This document shows positions 6,992 to 14,585 of a stretch of 41,736 bases of DNA, in pieces. Below the pieces are notes generated by a model that was given only the letters and a program-made list of their open reading frames with translations, was not told the DNA's origin and did not search any database. Position numbers and translations under genes: made by a program. Where the stretch lies: the NCBI GenBank assembly GCA_937897615.1, contig CALCNO010000221.1, positions 1 through 41,736 of the forward strand. The letters are read 5' to 3'. The DNA is from an uncultured Anaerolineaceae bacterium. GTDB lineage: Bacteria > Chloroflexota > Anaerolineae > Anaerolineales > Anaerolineaceae. Numbering within the stretch: position 1 is the stretch's first letter; the number at the start of each line of letters is the position of its first letter.

Positions 6992-8269
6992 ATGGCAGTT
7001 TCAACGACACCCAACGAACACAATTGGATGAAGAAATTCATTCCTATCTGGAGCGCCCAGATCTTCTCGCTGCTCGGTTCAGGGTTGGTGGAGTTTGCCC
7101 TGATCTGGTGGATCACGCAAAAAACCGGATCGGCTGCCATGTTGACCACCGCCACGCTGGTTGCCCTGCTGCCGCAGGTCTTTCTCTCACCATTCGCCGG
7201 CGCTCTGGTAGACCGTTGGAATCGCCGCAAGGTGATGATCCTGGCAGACGCCATCATTGCCCTCTTTACCCTCTCCCTGGCAATTCTCTATGCCTTTGAC
7301 CTGGTGCAGGTATGGCACATTTTTGTGGTGATGTTCCTGCGCTCACTGGGTGGGATTTTCCACTGGCCGGCGATGTCGGCATCCACAGCACTCATGGTGC
7401 CAGAAAAGCACCTCTCGCGCGTGGCTGGCATCAACCAGGCCTTGCGCGGCAGCCTTTCCATCATTGCCCCGCCCCTCGGTGCGCTGCTCATGTCTGTCCT
7501 CAAGTTCTATCAGGTCATCAGCGTGGATGTGATCACCGCGATCATTGCCATCACCCCGCTGCTCTTCATCCGCATTCCGCAGCCGGTGCGCGCAGACGCG
7601 CAGCAGATGGTTACCCCTTCCTCCCTTTGGAAAGACCTGGTGGAAGGTTTCCGCTATCTCAAAACCTGGAAAGGCTTGCTTTATCTGACCATGGTGGCAG
7701 CGGTGCTCAACTTCCTCCTCGGCCCTGCCGGCACGCTTAGCCCGCTCATCGTAACACGCCACTTTCAAAAGGGCGTCTGGGAGCTGAGCCTGCTGGATTC
7801 CATTATGGGGGTAGGCGTGGTCGTGGGCGGTTTGCTCCTTGGCGCCTGGGGAGGTTTTAAGAGCAAGATCGTTACCAGCCTTTCGGGTGTGGTGGGGCTT
7901 GGTTTTGGCATCTTCGTTTTTGGCATCGCCCCTGCAAACATGTTCTGGCTGGCGGTGGTTGCCATGGGCGTGCTCGGCTTTATGAGCCCCATTGCCAATG
8001 GCCCGCTGCAGGCCATCATGCAATCGCGTGTACCGGCAGAGATGCAAGGGCGCGTGATCGGGGTAACCTCCAGCATCTGTACGGCCATGATGCCCCTCTC
8101 GATGCTCATTGCCGCTCCGGTAGCCGAATTTCTGGGCCTGCGCGTGTGGTACTGGCTGGGAGGCGGCCTGGTGATGCTGATTGGCGCCGCTGCCTTCTTT
8201 ATGCCCGCTATCCGTGCGCTGGAACAAGGCCCGTCTCAAATATCTGAAGCTGTGGTGGCAGTGGAATAA
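6992..8269 (+). CDS. MFS transporter, DHA3/MefA-like efflux family
   Basis: A 425-residue, 12-helix major facilitator protein. The N-terminal half contains the motif A-like loop GALVDRWNRRKVMI (about 69-82) and helix 5 with RGSLSIIAPPLGALL. The overall pattern resembles macrolide-efflux (Mef) and multidrug DHA3 exporters, including the central loop and the PAEMQGRVIGVTSS segment. An excellent ribosome site (GCGGAGG) precedes the ATG. It lies 79 bp after the SHOCT-like gene on the same strand with no terminator between, so it is probably the effector of the DUF2089 operon. The exported compound is unknown. Confidence 0.9.
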   Translation: MAVSTTPNEHNWMKKFIPIWSAQIFSLLGSGLVEFALIWWITQKTGSAAMLTTATLVALLPQVFLSPFAGALVDRWNRRKVMILADAIIALFTLSLAILYAFDLVQVWHIFVVMFLRSLGGIFHWPAMSASTALMVPEKHLSRVAGINQALRGSLSIIAPPLGALLMSVLKFYQVISVDVITAIIAITPLLFIRIPQPVRADAQQMVTPSSLWKDLVEGFRYLKTWKGLLYLTMVAAVLNFLLGPAGTLSPLIVTRHFQKGVWELSLLDSIMGVGVVVGGLLLGAWGGFKSKIVTSLSGVVGLGFGIFVFGIAPANMFWLAVVAMGVLGFMSPIANGPLQAIMQSRVPAEMQGRVIGVTSSICTAMMPLSMLIAAPVAEFLGLRVWYWLGGGLVMLIGAAAFFMPAIRALEQGPSQISEAVVAVE

Positions 8270-8296
8270 CCGCTATCTTTCATCAAAGCAACAAGC

Positions 8297-8341
8297 ACTT
8301 GAGCCCACCCCTTTTAGAGACAGAGGTGGGCTCAAGTTTTA
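8297..8341 (+). terminator. Intrinsic terminator after the MFS gene
   Basis: The 13-bp perfect stem ACTTGAGCCCACC (8297-8309) / GGTGGGCTCAAGT (8325-8337) is followed by TTTTA. It ends the DUF2089-SHOCT-MFS unit. Confidence 0.9.
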
Positions 8342-8370
8342 TTGAATAACTGGTACTGCTGCCTGAGGAG

Positions 8371-8724
8371 TTACTGCGTGCGCAAAATCTTCTCCATTGC
8401 TTTTCCTTTTGCCAGCTCGTCAATTAACTTATCCAGGTAGCGAATTTCCCGCATCAATGGGTCTTCAATGTCTTCTACGCGAACACCACAAACCACGCCC
8501 GTAATCAAAGCCCGCAAAGGGTTCAACTTGGGCGCTTCCGCGAAGAAAGCCTCAAAATCTGTTTGGTTTCGCAACTGCGTTTTAAGCTCATCCTGGCGAT
8601 ACCCGGTCAACCAGCAAATGATTTCATCGACCTCTGTTTTCGTGCGCCCTTTTTTCTCTGCCTTGGCAATATAGAGAGGATAGACACTCGCAAAACTCAT
8701 TTTATAGATGGAAGTTCTTTTCAT
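8371..8724 (-). CDS. DUF2200 family protein
   Basis: A 117-residue soluble protein matching the DUF2200 family, with an N-terminal KMSFASVYPLYIAKAEKKGR and the central EVDEIICWLTGY and TDFEAFFAEAPKLNP segments. No catalytic function is known. It starts 30 nt after the stop of the lipoprotein gene on the same strand, so the two could be co-transcribed, with only a weak AAGG site before its ATG. The next gene downstream is convergent. Confidence 0.85.
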   Translation of the reverse strand: MKRTSIYKMSFASVYPLYIAKAEKKGRTKTEVDEIICWLTGYRQDELKTQLRNQTDFEAFFAEAPKLNPLRALITGVVCGVRVEDIEDPLMREIRYLDKLIDELAKGKAMEKILRTQ

Positions 8725-8754
8725 GCGCCTTATCTCGCTCGAACTCGGGAACCT

Positions 8755-9702
8755 CTAGGGATCCAAAAAGATCAACAAACTATACAGAGAAATATCCACC
8801 GCTGGAGAAAGCGCGCTTGCCTGGCGAATGGTAAGGCGCACCGGCGTGCGCCTGCTCACCTCATAGGGCAAGTCCAGGGTAAATGGTGTAAACTCCGCGC
8901 CATCCACCTTTTGCAGGTACAGGGCGCGGCTGGCAGTGATCCCACCCGTTTGCGTTATCAATTCGATGATGACCGGGTTGTCGTTGAACAGGTGAACCTG
9001 CCCCTCAATGTGCAAATTTCCTTTGCTGGCAAATCCCCCGGCCACCGGCGCTTTTAGAACCACTGGCTGCTTGTTGAATTTAACCGTCTCAATTTCGCTT
9101 CTACCAAGCTGCAGCAAAATCACCGGGATGCCCGCCTGGGCGATGCGCCGGCCGTAAGCATCCCGCGTTGAAACCACCACCAGCCCGGATTCCCCGGCGG
9201 CGACACTCTCAAATCTGAGTTCCGTTGCCAGTGCCTGCCAGCCGGATTCTGTGCTGCTCAACTGGATCAACTGATCCACCATCACGCGGCCATTCTCCCC
9301 AAACAACTGCACGTTCACCATTCCCTGCGCGCCGGGGTAAACATTGGCAGTAAACAGAAAAGGAGAAGAGAGTTGTGAGAGTTCTCCCGGCCTTTCAATC
9401 TGCAACAGGGCAGCCGGGTAAGTGCTGCCGCTCTGAGTGGCTGCAGCTGTTGGCGAGGGCTGCAAGGTCGGCTGTTCGATCACAATGGGGGTTAATGCGC
9501 TCAGCGTGGGTGTTACTGTGAGGGTTGCACTCGGCTCAAGGGTAGGTGGCGCGGTTTCTGTGGGCAGCGACGTGATCACGGGTTTTTCAGTGGCCGGGCT
9601 GACCGGCAACACAGTGGGCGTGCCCTTTGAACAGGCTGCCAACCCGATCAGGCACAGAAGTACTGCGGTCCCCCTGGCCACGCCCACGTTTGATCTTTGC
9701 AT
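8755..9702 (-). CDS. Lipoprotein with Thr/Pro-rich linker, Ig-like domains likely
   Basis: A 315-residue predicted lipoprotein. A signal peptide ends in the lipobox LAAC (C24), followed by a Thr/Pro/Ser-rich linker to about residue 90, common in this group's surface lipoproteins. The remainder is beta-rich with two probable Ig-like or Gmad2-like segments (about 95-200 and 210-315). I do not recognise a specific ligand or enzyme activity. A TAAAAT box 6 nt upstream of ATG 9702 and absence of an SD suggest a leaderless transcript. The terminator of the upstream M32 gene lies immediately before this promoter. Confidence 0.8.
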   Translation of the reverse strand: MQRSNVGVARGTAVLLCLIGLAACSKGTPTVLPVSPATEKPVITSLPTETAPPTLEPSATLTVTPTLSALTPIVIEQPTLQPSPTAAATQSGSTYPAALLQIERPGELSQLSSPFLFTANVYPGAQGMVNVQLFGENGRVMVDQLIQLSSTESGWQALATELRFESVAAGESGLVVVSTRDAYGRRIAQAGIPVILLQLGRSEIETVKFNKQPVVLKAPVAGGFASKGNLHIEGQVHLFNDNPVIIELITQTGGITASRALYLQKVDGAEFTPFTLDLPYEVSRRTPVRLTIRQASALSPAVDISLYSLLIFLDP

Positions 9703-9708
9703 GCAGAA

Positions 9709-9714
9709 ATTTTA
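9709..9714 (-). promoter_or_regulatory. -10 box of the lipoprotein gene, leaderless
   Basis: On the minus strand TAAAAT is followed by exactly 6 nt and then ATG 9702, which places the transcription start on the start codon. It is squeezed directly after the preceding terminator. Confidence 0.6.
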
Positions 9715-9718
9715 CAAC

Positions 9719-9749
9719 AAAAAGGGGCTTGCCGGTTGGCAAACCCCTT
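9719..9749 (-). terminator. Intrinsic terminator after the M32 carboxypeptidase gene
   Basis: On the minus strand AAGGGG-x-TTGCC / GGCAA-x-CCCCTT pair around a 4-nt loop (9722-9733 with 9738-9749) and are followed by TTTTT. It lies 5 nt past the M32 stop. Confidence 0.85.
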
Positions 9750-9754
9750 GTGGG

Positions 9755-11260
9755 TTACAGGTGATAAATCTCAGTATATTTTTTAGTGAGGTAGCGCATG
9801 TACGGCTCAGGTGTGATGGTGCTGCCGGTTACTTTCTTCACCAGCACCTGCGGCTCAAATTTGGCACCGTGCTGATGAATATTGGTGCGCAGCCAGCCCA
9901 AAAGCGCATCGAACTTGCCGTGTTCGATCTGCTCGTCAAGGTCCGGGATGGCCTCGTTGATCTTCTCCCACAACTGCACAGAAACGAGGTTGCCCAAAGC
10001 GTAGGTCGGGAAGTACCCGAGCATCCCGCCAGACCAATGCACATCCTGCAAAACGCCCAGTTCATCCGTTGGCGGCACAACCCCCAGATAATCCTTCATG
10101 CGGTCGTTCCAGGCCTGCGGCAGGTCTTTTACCTTGACGGCGCCTTCCAGCAGGGCGATCTCCAACTCCAGGCGCAGCATCACATGCAGGTTGTAGGTAG
10201 CCTCGTCCGCTTCCACGCGGATCAGAGAAGGTTCCACCTTGTTGATGCCGCGATAAAAATCTTCCATGCTGACTTTCTTCAACTGCTCCGGGAAGGTCTT
10301 GACCAGGCTCGGGTAGAAGAACTTCCAGAAGGCTTTGGAACGCCCAACCAGGTTCTCCCACATGCGTGACTGCGATTCGTGGATGGCCATTGAAGCGCCG
10401 TTTGCCAGCGGAGTGCGGCGCAGGCTGGCTTTGACACCCTGTTCGTACATGGCATGCCCGCCCTCGTGCATGGTGCTAAAGAGCGCCGAGGCAGCGCGTT
10501 CCGGGTCAAAGCGTGTGGTAATGCGCACATCGTCAATGCCAAAGCTGGTGGTAAATGGGTGCACCGATTTATCCTGCCGGCCACGGTTCCAGTCATAGCC
10601 AAAGTGTGTTACCACATCCACACCAAAGTCCCATTGCCCCTTTTCAGCATAGGGGATGTGCAGGAAGGAATCGTCAATCTCCGGCTTGGCCGCAATCTTC
10701 TTGAGCAATTCCACCTGCTGCGGGCGCAGTTTGCCAAAGATCTCTTTTACTTCTTTGGTCTTCAGGCCGGGTTCAAAGTCGTCCAACAGGGGATCATACA
10801 CATGGTCGTAAGGCTTAAAGAAGTCTGCGTATTCCTTGCGCAGTTCCACAATCTTTTCCAGGTGCGGCTGGAAGAGCTTGAAATCGTTCTTGTGTTTGGC
10901 TTCTTCCCAGACACCCTGGGCAATGGTGGTCTCTTTGGCAAATTCGCCCACCCACTTCATTGAAACGCGGGTTTCCTTCTCAAAATTATGCGCTACGCGT
11001 TTGACCAGGCAGGCATCGTCGGATTCCGGGTCCATTTTCTCAGCCTGTGGGAGCAGTTTCTCGATCAACGCTCCCATTTCTTTGGAGACAAACTTTGTAT
11101 GCGTGAGGGTGGCCAGTGTTTCCAGAATGTTACCGCGATCCTCAGCGCCGCCGCGCGGCATGTACACCTGTTGGTCCCAGCCGAGAAGCGCCTGTGCCCT
11201 GCCAAGGTCCACAATTTCAGCCAGCAATTGTTTAAAGTCGTTCAGTGTCTGTTCCATCAT
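9755..11260 (-). CDS. M32 family carboxypeptidase (carboxypeptidase Taq type)
   Basis: A 501-residue cytoplasmic zinc carboxypeptidase that trims C-terminal residues from peptides. The HExxH zinc motif is H265-E-G-G-H269 in STMHEGGHAMYEQG and the third ligand is E295 in AIHESQSRMWEN, both M32 hallmarks; length is typical. It begins only 12 nt after the stop of the SerA-like gene with GAGGAG just before two adjacent ATG codons (11260 and 11257), so the two form an operon closed by the terminator at 9719. The second ATG has the more usual spacing. A role in peptide turnover for amino acid supply fits the neighbouring genes. Confidence 0.95.
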   Translation of the reverse strand: MMEQTLNDFKQLLAEIVDLGRAQALLGWDQQVYMPRGGAEDRGNILETLATLTHTKFVSKEMGALIEKLLPQAEKMDPESDDACLVKRVAHNFEKETRVSMKWVGEFAKETTIAQGVWEEAKHKNDFKLFQPHLEKIVELRKEYADFFKPYDHVYDPLLDDFEPGLKTKEVKEIFGKLRPQQVELLKKIAAKPEIDDSFLHIPYAEKGQWDFGVDVVTHFGYDWNRGRQDKSVHPFTTSFGIDDVRITTRFDPERAASALFSTMHEGGHAMYEQGVKASLRRTPLANGASMAIHESQSRMWENLVGRSKAFWKFFYPSLVKTFPEQLKKVSMEDFYRGINKVEPSLIRVEADEATYNLHVMLRLELEIALLEGAVKVKDLPQAWNDRMKDYLGVVPPTDELGVLQDVHWSGGMLGYFPTYALGNLVSVQLWEKINEAIPDLDEQIEHGKFDALLGWLRTNIHQHGAKFEPQVLVKKVTGSTITPEPYMRYLTKKYTEIYHL

Positions 11261-11272
11261 CTCTCCTCTTTT

Positions 11273-12220
11273 TTAGGCAACTTTCCAGCGTAAATTCTTT
11301 CCATCCAGAGCAGCCAGTATTTCTTCGGCAATATCGTTGGCAGCACGGGATTGAGCTTCTACCGTTTGTGCGCCAATGTGCGGGGTTATGACCACTTTGG
11401 CATGCCCCACCAGGCTCGCCAGTTCGGGGGTTGGCGGTTCAGCGGTCAGTACATCCAGGGCAGCGCCTGCCACCTTGCCGCTATTCAGGGCTTCCAGCAG
11501 CGCAGTTTCATCAATTACGCCGCCACGGGCAGCGCAGATGATGTAAACACCCTGTTTCATTTCGCCAAAGGCTGTCGCGTTGAGCATGCCCTTTGTATCA
11601 GCCGTTAGCGGCAGGTGCATGGTGATCATGTCGGAGCGTTTGAGCAATTCATCTAAGCTCACCGGTTCGCCCCCGCGCTTCTTGATCTCCTCTGCCGGGA
11701 TCAACGGATCATAACCCAAAATGTGCATATCAAAGGCCGCGGCACGTTTGGCCACCGCAGCCCCAATGCGCCCGAAACCCATCACGCCCAGTGTCTTGGC
11801 GGAGAGTTCTGCGCCTTCAAATTCCTTTTTGAGCCACTTGCCGGCTTTCATGCTGGCATCGGCACGTGCCAGTTCGCGCACGCTGCTCAGCATCAACCCC
11901 AGGGTCAGTTCTGCCACAGCAGTGGTGGTGGCCAGCGGAGAATTGACCACGGTGACGCCCCTGGCTTTGGCTGCCGCCAGGTCAATATTATCCACACCCA
12001 CGCCGGCACGGCCAACAACTTTCAGATTCTTGCCGGCTTCAAAAACTGCCGCAGTCACTTTGGTGCGCCCGCGTACAATCAGGGCATCAAAATCGCCCAC
12101 AACTTTCAAAAGATCATCTGCGCTGATACCCGGCTGGTCAGTAACCTCCACTGATTTTTTGAGAAGCGTCTTGCCGCCCTCGTCCAAACCATCTGTAATC
12201 AACACCTTCCACTTGGCCAT
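11273..12220 (-). CDS. serA: D-2-hydroxyacid dehydrogenase, SerA-like (3-phosphoglycerate dehydrogenase)
   Basis: A 315-residue NAD-dependent dehydrogenase. It has the substrate-domain RAGVGVDNID motif (71-80), the Rossmann GxGxxG at G148-F-G-R-I-G153, and the catalytic set R232 (ARGGVIDE), E261 (AEPPTP) and H281 (PHIGAQT). This pattern is that of 3-phosphoglycerate dehydrogenase, the first step of serine synthesis. It lacks the C-terminal ACT domains, so it is the short, probably serine-insensitive type. ATG 12220 with an AGGAG site is preferred over a longer ORF. It is the first gene of an operon with M32. Another D-2-hydroxyacid substrate cannot be excluded. Confidence 0.85.
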   Translation of the reverse strand: MAKWKVLITDGLDEGGKTLLKKSVEVTDQPGISADDLLKVVGDFDALIVRGRTKVTAAVFEAGKNLKVVGRAGVGVDNIDLAAAKARGVTVVNSPLATTTAVAELTLGLMLSSVRELARADASMKAGKWLKKEFEGAELSAKTLGVMGFGRIGAAVAKRAAAFDMHILGYDPLIPAEEIKKRGGEPVSLDELLKRSDMITMHLPLTADTKGMLNATAFGEMKQGVYIICAARGGVIDETALLEALNSGKVAGAALDVLTAEPPTPELASLVGHAKVVITPHIGAQTVEAQSRAANDIAEEILAALDGKNLRWKVA

Positions 12221-12325
12221 TCCCGAACTCCTTTGTCTGTTTTTGGGTAATAGGAACCCCCTGTTCATTTTACACTAAATCATTAAGCAGGCATGAATGG
12301 CAAGCCCAGCGCGCTTTCTAAATGT

Positions 12326-12331
12326 TACAAT
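12326..12331 (+). promoter_or_regulatory. -10 box of the Cys-cluster gene, leaderless
   Basis: TACAAT with TGT before it (extended -10) ends 6 nt before ATG 12338. There is no SD, so this decides the start in favour of 12338 over the upstream ATG at 12293. Confidence 0.6.
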
Positions 12332-12337
12332 CGCTGT

Positions 12338-12925
12338 ATGAATGAGAGGGCGTTTGAAGACCGCCTGAACCCACGTATGCTCCGGGCAGAACCACTGCGA
12401 CGCTGCCGCCTTGAGGAGTGCCAGGGAGCCTGCTGCGTCTTTGGCGTATGGGTGGATGTCCGTGAGGTCAACGACATTCTGGCGCACGCGACATTGATCC
12501 TTCCGCATATGCCGGCAGAGAGCCGCAATCCCGGCGAATGGTTCGTTCCGCTCGAAGACCGCGATCCGCACAGCCCCTCCGGCACGGTGGTGCATACCGC
12601 CGTGGAAAACCATCCGCAGCATTACGGCGGAACAGCCTGCGTATTTTGGCGGGAAGATGCCAAATGCGCCCTGCAGGTGGCAGCAGTTGAAAATGGCCTG
12701 CACCCCTGGCGTTTTAAGCCGTATTATTGCATCCTGCATCCCCTGGACCAGGATGAAGAAGGCCGGATCACCCTGGATAGCGTTGAAGAACTCAGCGCCG
12801 AAGCCGGCAGTTGCCTGCGCCCCGCCAGCGAGCCAATCCTGCTTGTGGATACCTTTGAAAAGGAGCTGCGCTACCTGCTGGGCGACAAGATGTATGAAGA
12901 GATTAAAAAGGCCGCCGGCCAATAA
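12338..12925 (+). CDS. Cysteine-cluster protein, DUF3109/YkgJ-like
   Basis: A 195-residue soluble protein with a dense N-terminal Cys group (C23-x4-C28-x3-C32-C33) and later cysteines in ACVFWREDAKCAL, PYYCILHP and GSCLRP. The pattern resembles DUF3109 and YkgJ-type putative zinc/iron-binding proteins with a CxACC core. No enzymatic role is established. The start is set by the leaderless promoter; a 15-residue longer form from 12293 lacks any signal. It is divergent from serA and upstream of the L,D-transpeptidase, which has its own promoter. Confidence 0.7.
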   Translation: MNERAFEDRLNPRMLRAEPLRRCRLEECQGACCVFGVWVDVREVNDILAHATLILPHMPAESRNPGEWFVPLEDRDPHSPSGTVVHTAVENHPQHYGGTACVFWREDAKCALQVAAVENGLHPWRFKPYYCILHPLDQDEEGRITLDSVEELSAEAGSCLRPASEPILLVDTFEKELRYLLGDKMYEEIKKAAGQ

Positions 12926-12943
12926 ACCCCCTCTCTTCTCTGG

Positions 12944-12949
12944 TAAAAT
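12944..12949 (+). promoter_or_regulatory. -10 box of the L,D-transpeptidase gene, leaderless
   Basis: TAAAAT with TGG before it (extended -10) ends 6 nt before ATG 12956. The preceding Cys-cluster gene stops 18 nt upstream of this box. Confidence 0.6.
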
Positions 12950-12955
12950 AAGGCA

Positions 12956-14164
12956 ATGTTTGTCCGATTTAGAGAGACTTTAATGAAAATACACCTTACT
13001 CATATTCTCAATGCACTGGCAATAGCCGCAATGCTTTTTTCACTGCCAGCCCTTCAGATCGTTCATGCCCAGCCTGAAAGCGGCCCGCAAAGTGAGGTGC
13101 TGCCCGATGCAGCTCTGTGCCTGCCGGGGCAGATGGAACAGTTTGCCAACCCGGATTGCTTGGACATGGGCCCCAGCGGACACCTGAAAGAACTGGCCGC
13201 CAAAGGCATCACCTTTCCAGCTGAACCTTTGCCAATTTACAAACCGCCTGCTGATCTGAGCAACATCCCCTTTGCCTACGCCATTGTCTCCAACGAGGCC
13301 ATCCCTGTTTACGATAACCTCGATAATGCCATGGCGGATATCCCCGGCAACACACTTGGGGCCAGCAAGATCAAGTATGTTTCCCTTTATCAAAAGACGA
13401 ACACCGAAAAGGGAATGTACTACCAGATTGCGACCAATGAATGGATCAGCGGCCAATTCATCAAAAAAGTTTCCATCCCTTCCTTCCAGGGATTCTTGTT
13501 CAAAACGAACCCGACCACTCTCTTTGGTTGGGCAATGGATACTTTTACCACGCGCACCAGCCCCAACGCCAATGCCGCGGAAACCGGCAAGGTCTATTAC
13601 AAATACAACATCCTGCGCATCTATGACACGCAGGTGGTCAACGATACGGAATGGTCCATGGTGGGAGTGGACGAATGGATCCAAAGCAATTACCTGGCGC
13701 GGGTGCAACCGCATTATGAGAAGCCGGAAGGCGTTACCGGCGACCGGTGGATTGAGGTTAACTTGCAGGAGCAGGTGCTGCTGGTCTATGAATCCGGGCG
13801 CCTCATTTTTGCTACGCTCATTTCCAGCGGCTCCCCTCCTTTCTACACCCAGCCGGGTGTCTTTCAGATTTACAAAATGCTGGTAAATGACCGCATGAGC
13901 GGCGCATTTGAAGCCGATAAATCCGATTTTTACTACCTGGAAGATGTGCCCTACATTATGTATTACGACCAGTTGCGGGCACTGCACGGGGCATATTGGA
14001 ACAACTACCTGGGTGATCGCGGCTCACATGGATGCGTGAACCTCTCTGTGGCAGACGCACACTGGCTGTACGATTGGGCCAAAGAAGGCGATTTCGTTTA
14101 TGTCTGGGACCCCAGCGGCAAAACCCCTACCGATCCCTCTCTCTACGGAGCCGGTGGGTTCTAA
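12956..14164 (+). CDS. L,D-transpeptidase (YkuD domain) with SH3-like repeats
   Basis: A 402-residue secreted or surface protein. A signal peptide (about 1-38, ending near VHAQ) precedes two SH3-like segments (about 100-160 and 180-245) and a C-terminal YkuD catalytic domain (about 260-390). The catalytic motif is SHGCVNL with H358 and C360. YkuD enzymes make 3-3 peptidoglycan cross-links or attach proteins to the wall. The start at 12956 fits a leaderless promoter; ATG 12983 just before the signal peptide core is an alternative. It is followed by its own terminator. Together with the 3D-domain protein and the sortase it indicates an active murein layer. Confidence 0.92.
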   Translation: MFVRFRETLMKIHLTHILNALAIAAMLFSLPALQIVHAQPESGPQSEVLPDAALCLPGQMEQFANPDCLDMGPSGHLKELAAKGITFPAEPLPIYKPPADLSNIPFAYAIVSNEAIPVYDNLDNAMADIPGNTLGASKIKYVSLYQKTNTEKGMYYQIATNEWISGQFIKKVSIPSFQGFLFKTNPTTLFGWAMDTFTTRTSPNANAAETGKVYYKYNILRIYDTQVVNDTEWSMVGVDEWIQSNYLARVQPHYEKPEGVTGDRWIEVNLQEQVLLVYESGRLIFATLISSGSPPFYTQPGVFQIYKMLVNDRMSGAFEADKSDFYYLEDVPYIMYYDQLRALHGAYWNNYLGDRGSHGCVNLSVADAHWLYDWAKEGDFVYVWDPSGKTPTDPSLYGAGGF

Positions 14165-14190
14165 CCTATAAAACAGGTTATCTGATTGGT

Positions 14191-14224
14191 AAAAGGACTG
14201 GGGGTTTTCTCAGTCCTTTTATTT
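14191..14224 (+). terminator. Intrinsic terminator after the L,D-transpeptidase gene
   Basis: AAAAGGACTG (14191-14200) / CAGTCCTTTT (14211-14220) form a 10-bp stem with a 10-nt loop, followed by more T-rich sequence. Confidence 0.9.
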
Positions 14225-14240
14225 TGAACAGTAACCCCTC

Positions 14241-14270
14241 TCTTAAAATTACCTTAAAAACCTTAAAATC
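14241..14270 (+). promoter_or_regulatory. Phased TTAAAA repeats upstream of the micro-ORF promoter
   Basis: TTAAAA occurs three times at 14243, 14254 and 14263, close to one helical turn apart and just upstream of the -35 box. It could be an UP-like A-tract element or a tandem activator site of the Pho-box kind; the sequence alone cannot distinguish these. Confidence 0.4.
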
Positions 14271-14272
14271 TA

Positions 14273-14300
14273 TTGACTTTCTTTTTTTTCTCTGTATGAT
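14273..14300 (+). promoter_or_regulatory. Promoter of the micro-ORF unit
   Basis: TTGACT (14273-14278) and TATGAT (14295-14300) are 16 bp apart. The predicted start is near 14307, leaving about 15 nt before ATG 14322. Confidence 0.75.
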
Positions 14301-14321
14301 GATTACTTATATAGGCAACTT

Positions 14322-14429
14322 ATGAATCTACTAACCGTTTTCATGTGGTCCATTTATTTCTATATGCTTATGAGCATTCTTCTGCTCGCAAGCAATTTTT
14401 CGGTTAGGTTGGTAAAACTAAAAGCATAA
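14322..14429 (+). CDS. Predicted 35-residue hydrophobic microprotein
   Basis: An ATG-to-TAA reading frame encodes 35 residues starting MNLLTVFMWSIYFYMLMSILL and ending in a basic tail (VRLVKLKA). One transmembrane helix spans about residues 3-24, with positive charges after it. It lies between a good promoter (14273-14300) and a good terminator (14452-14485), with a weak AGG before the ATG, so it is a complete single-gene transcription unit in an otherwise gene-free 421-bp gap. Base composition is more AT-rich than its neighbours. It could instead be a small RNA whose reading frame is accidental. No family is recognised. Confidence 0.5.
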   Translation: MNLLTVFMWSIYFYMLMSILLLASNFSVRLVKLKA

Positions 14430-14451
14430 GAGGAATTTCAAGAGTTTTTAC

Positions 14452-14485
14452 AAAAGCCACCTGACCACAAGCAGGTGGCTTTTTT
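14452..14485 (+). terminator. Intrinsic terminator of the micro-ORF unit
   Basis: AAAAGCCACCTG (14452-14463) / CAGGTGGCTTTT (14472-14483) form a 12-bp stem followed by T's. It isolates the micro-ORF from the Liv operon. Confidence 0.9.
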
Positions 14486-14585
14486 GTAATTACTCCTGGC
14501 CAAGGAGGTGCAAGATCGCCGTCATCATAAAGGTTTCACACAAATCGCTCTGAAGCACACAAAATCCAAAGGAGAAGAAGTTATC

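Noticed and set aside
7343..8239. 298-codon minus-strand frame opposite the MFS gene
   Set aside because: It lacks a recognisable domain, a ribosome site or hydrophobic pattern, and mirrors the codon bias of the clear MFS gene.
13040..13987. 315-codon minus-strand frame opposite the L,D-transpeptidase gene
   Set aside because: The plus-strand gene has a signal peptide and the HGCVN catalytic motif; the antisense frame has no start signal or recognisable domain.
14508..14585. Upstream extension of the LivJ-like gene from a GTG
   Set aside because: It would put a charged stretch before a textbook lipoprotein signal peptide, whose own ATG at 14586 has a ribosome site.
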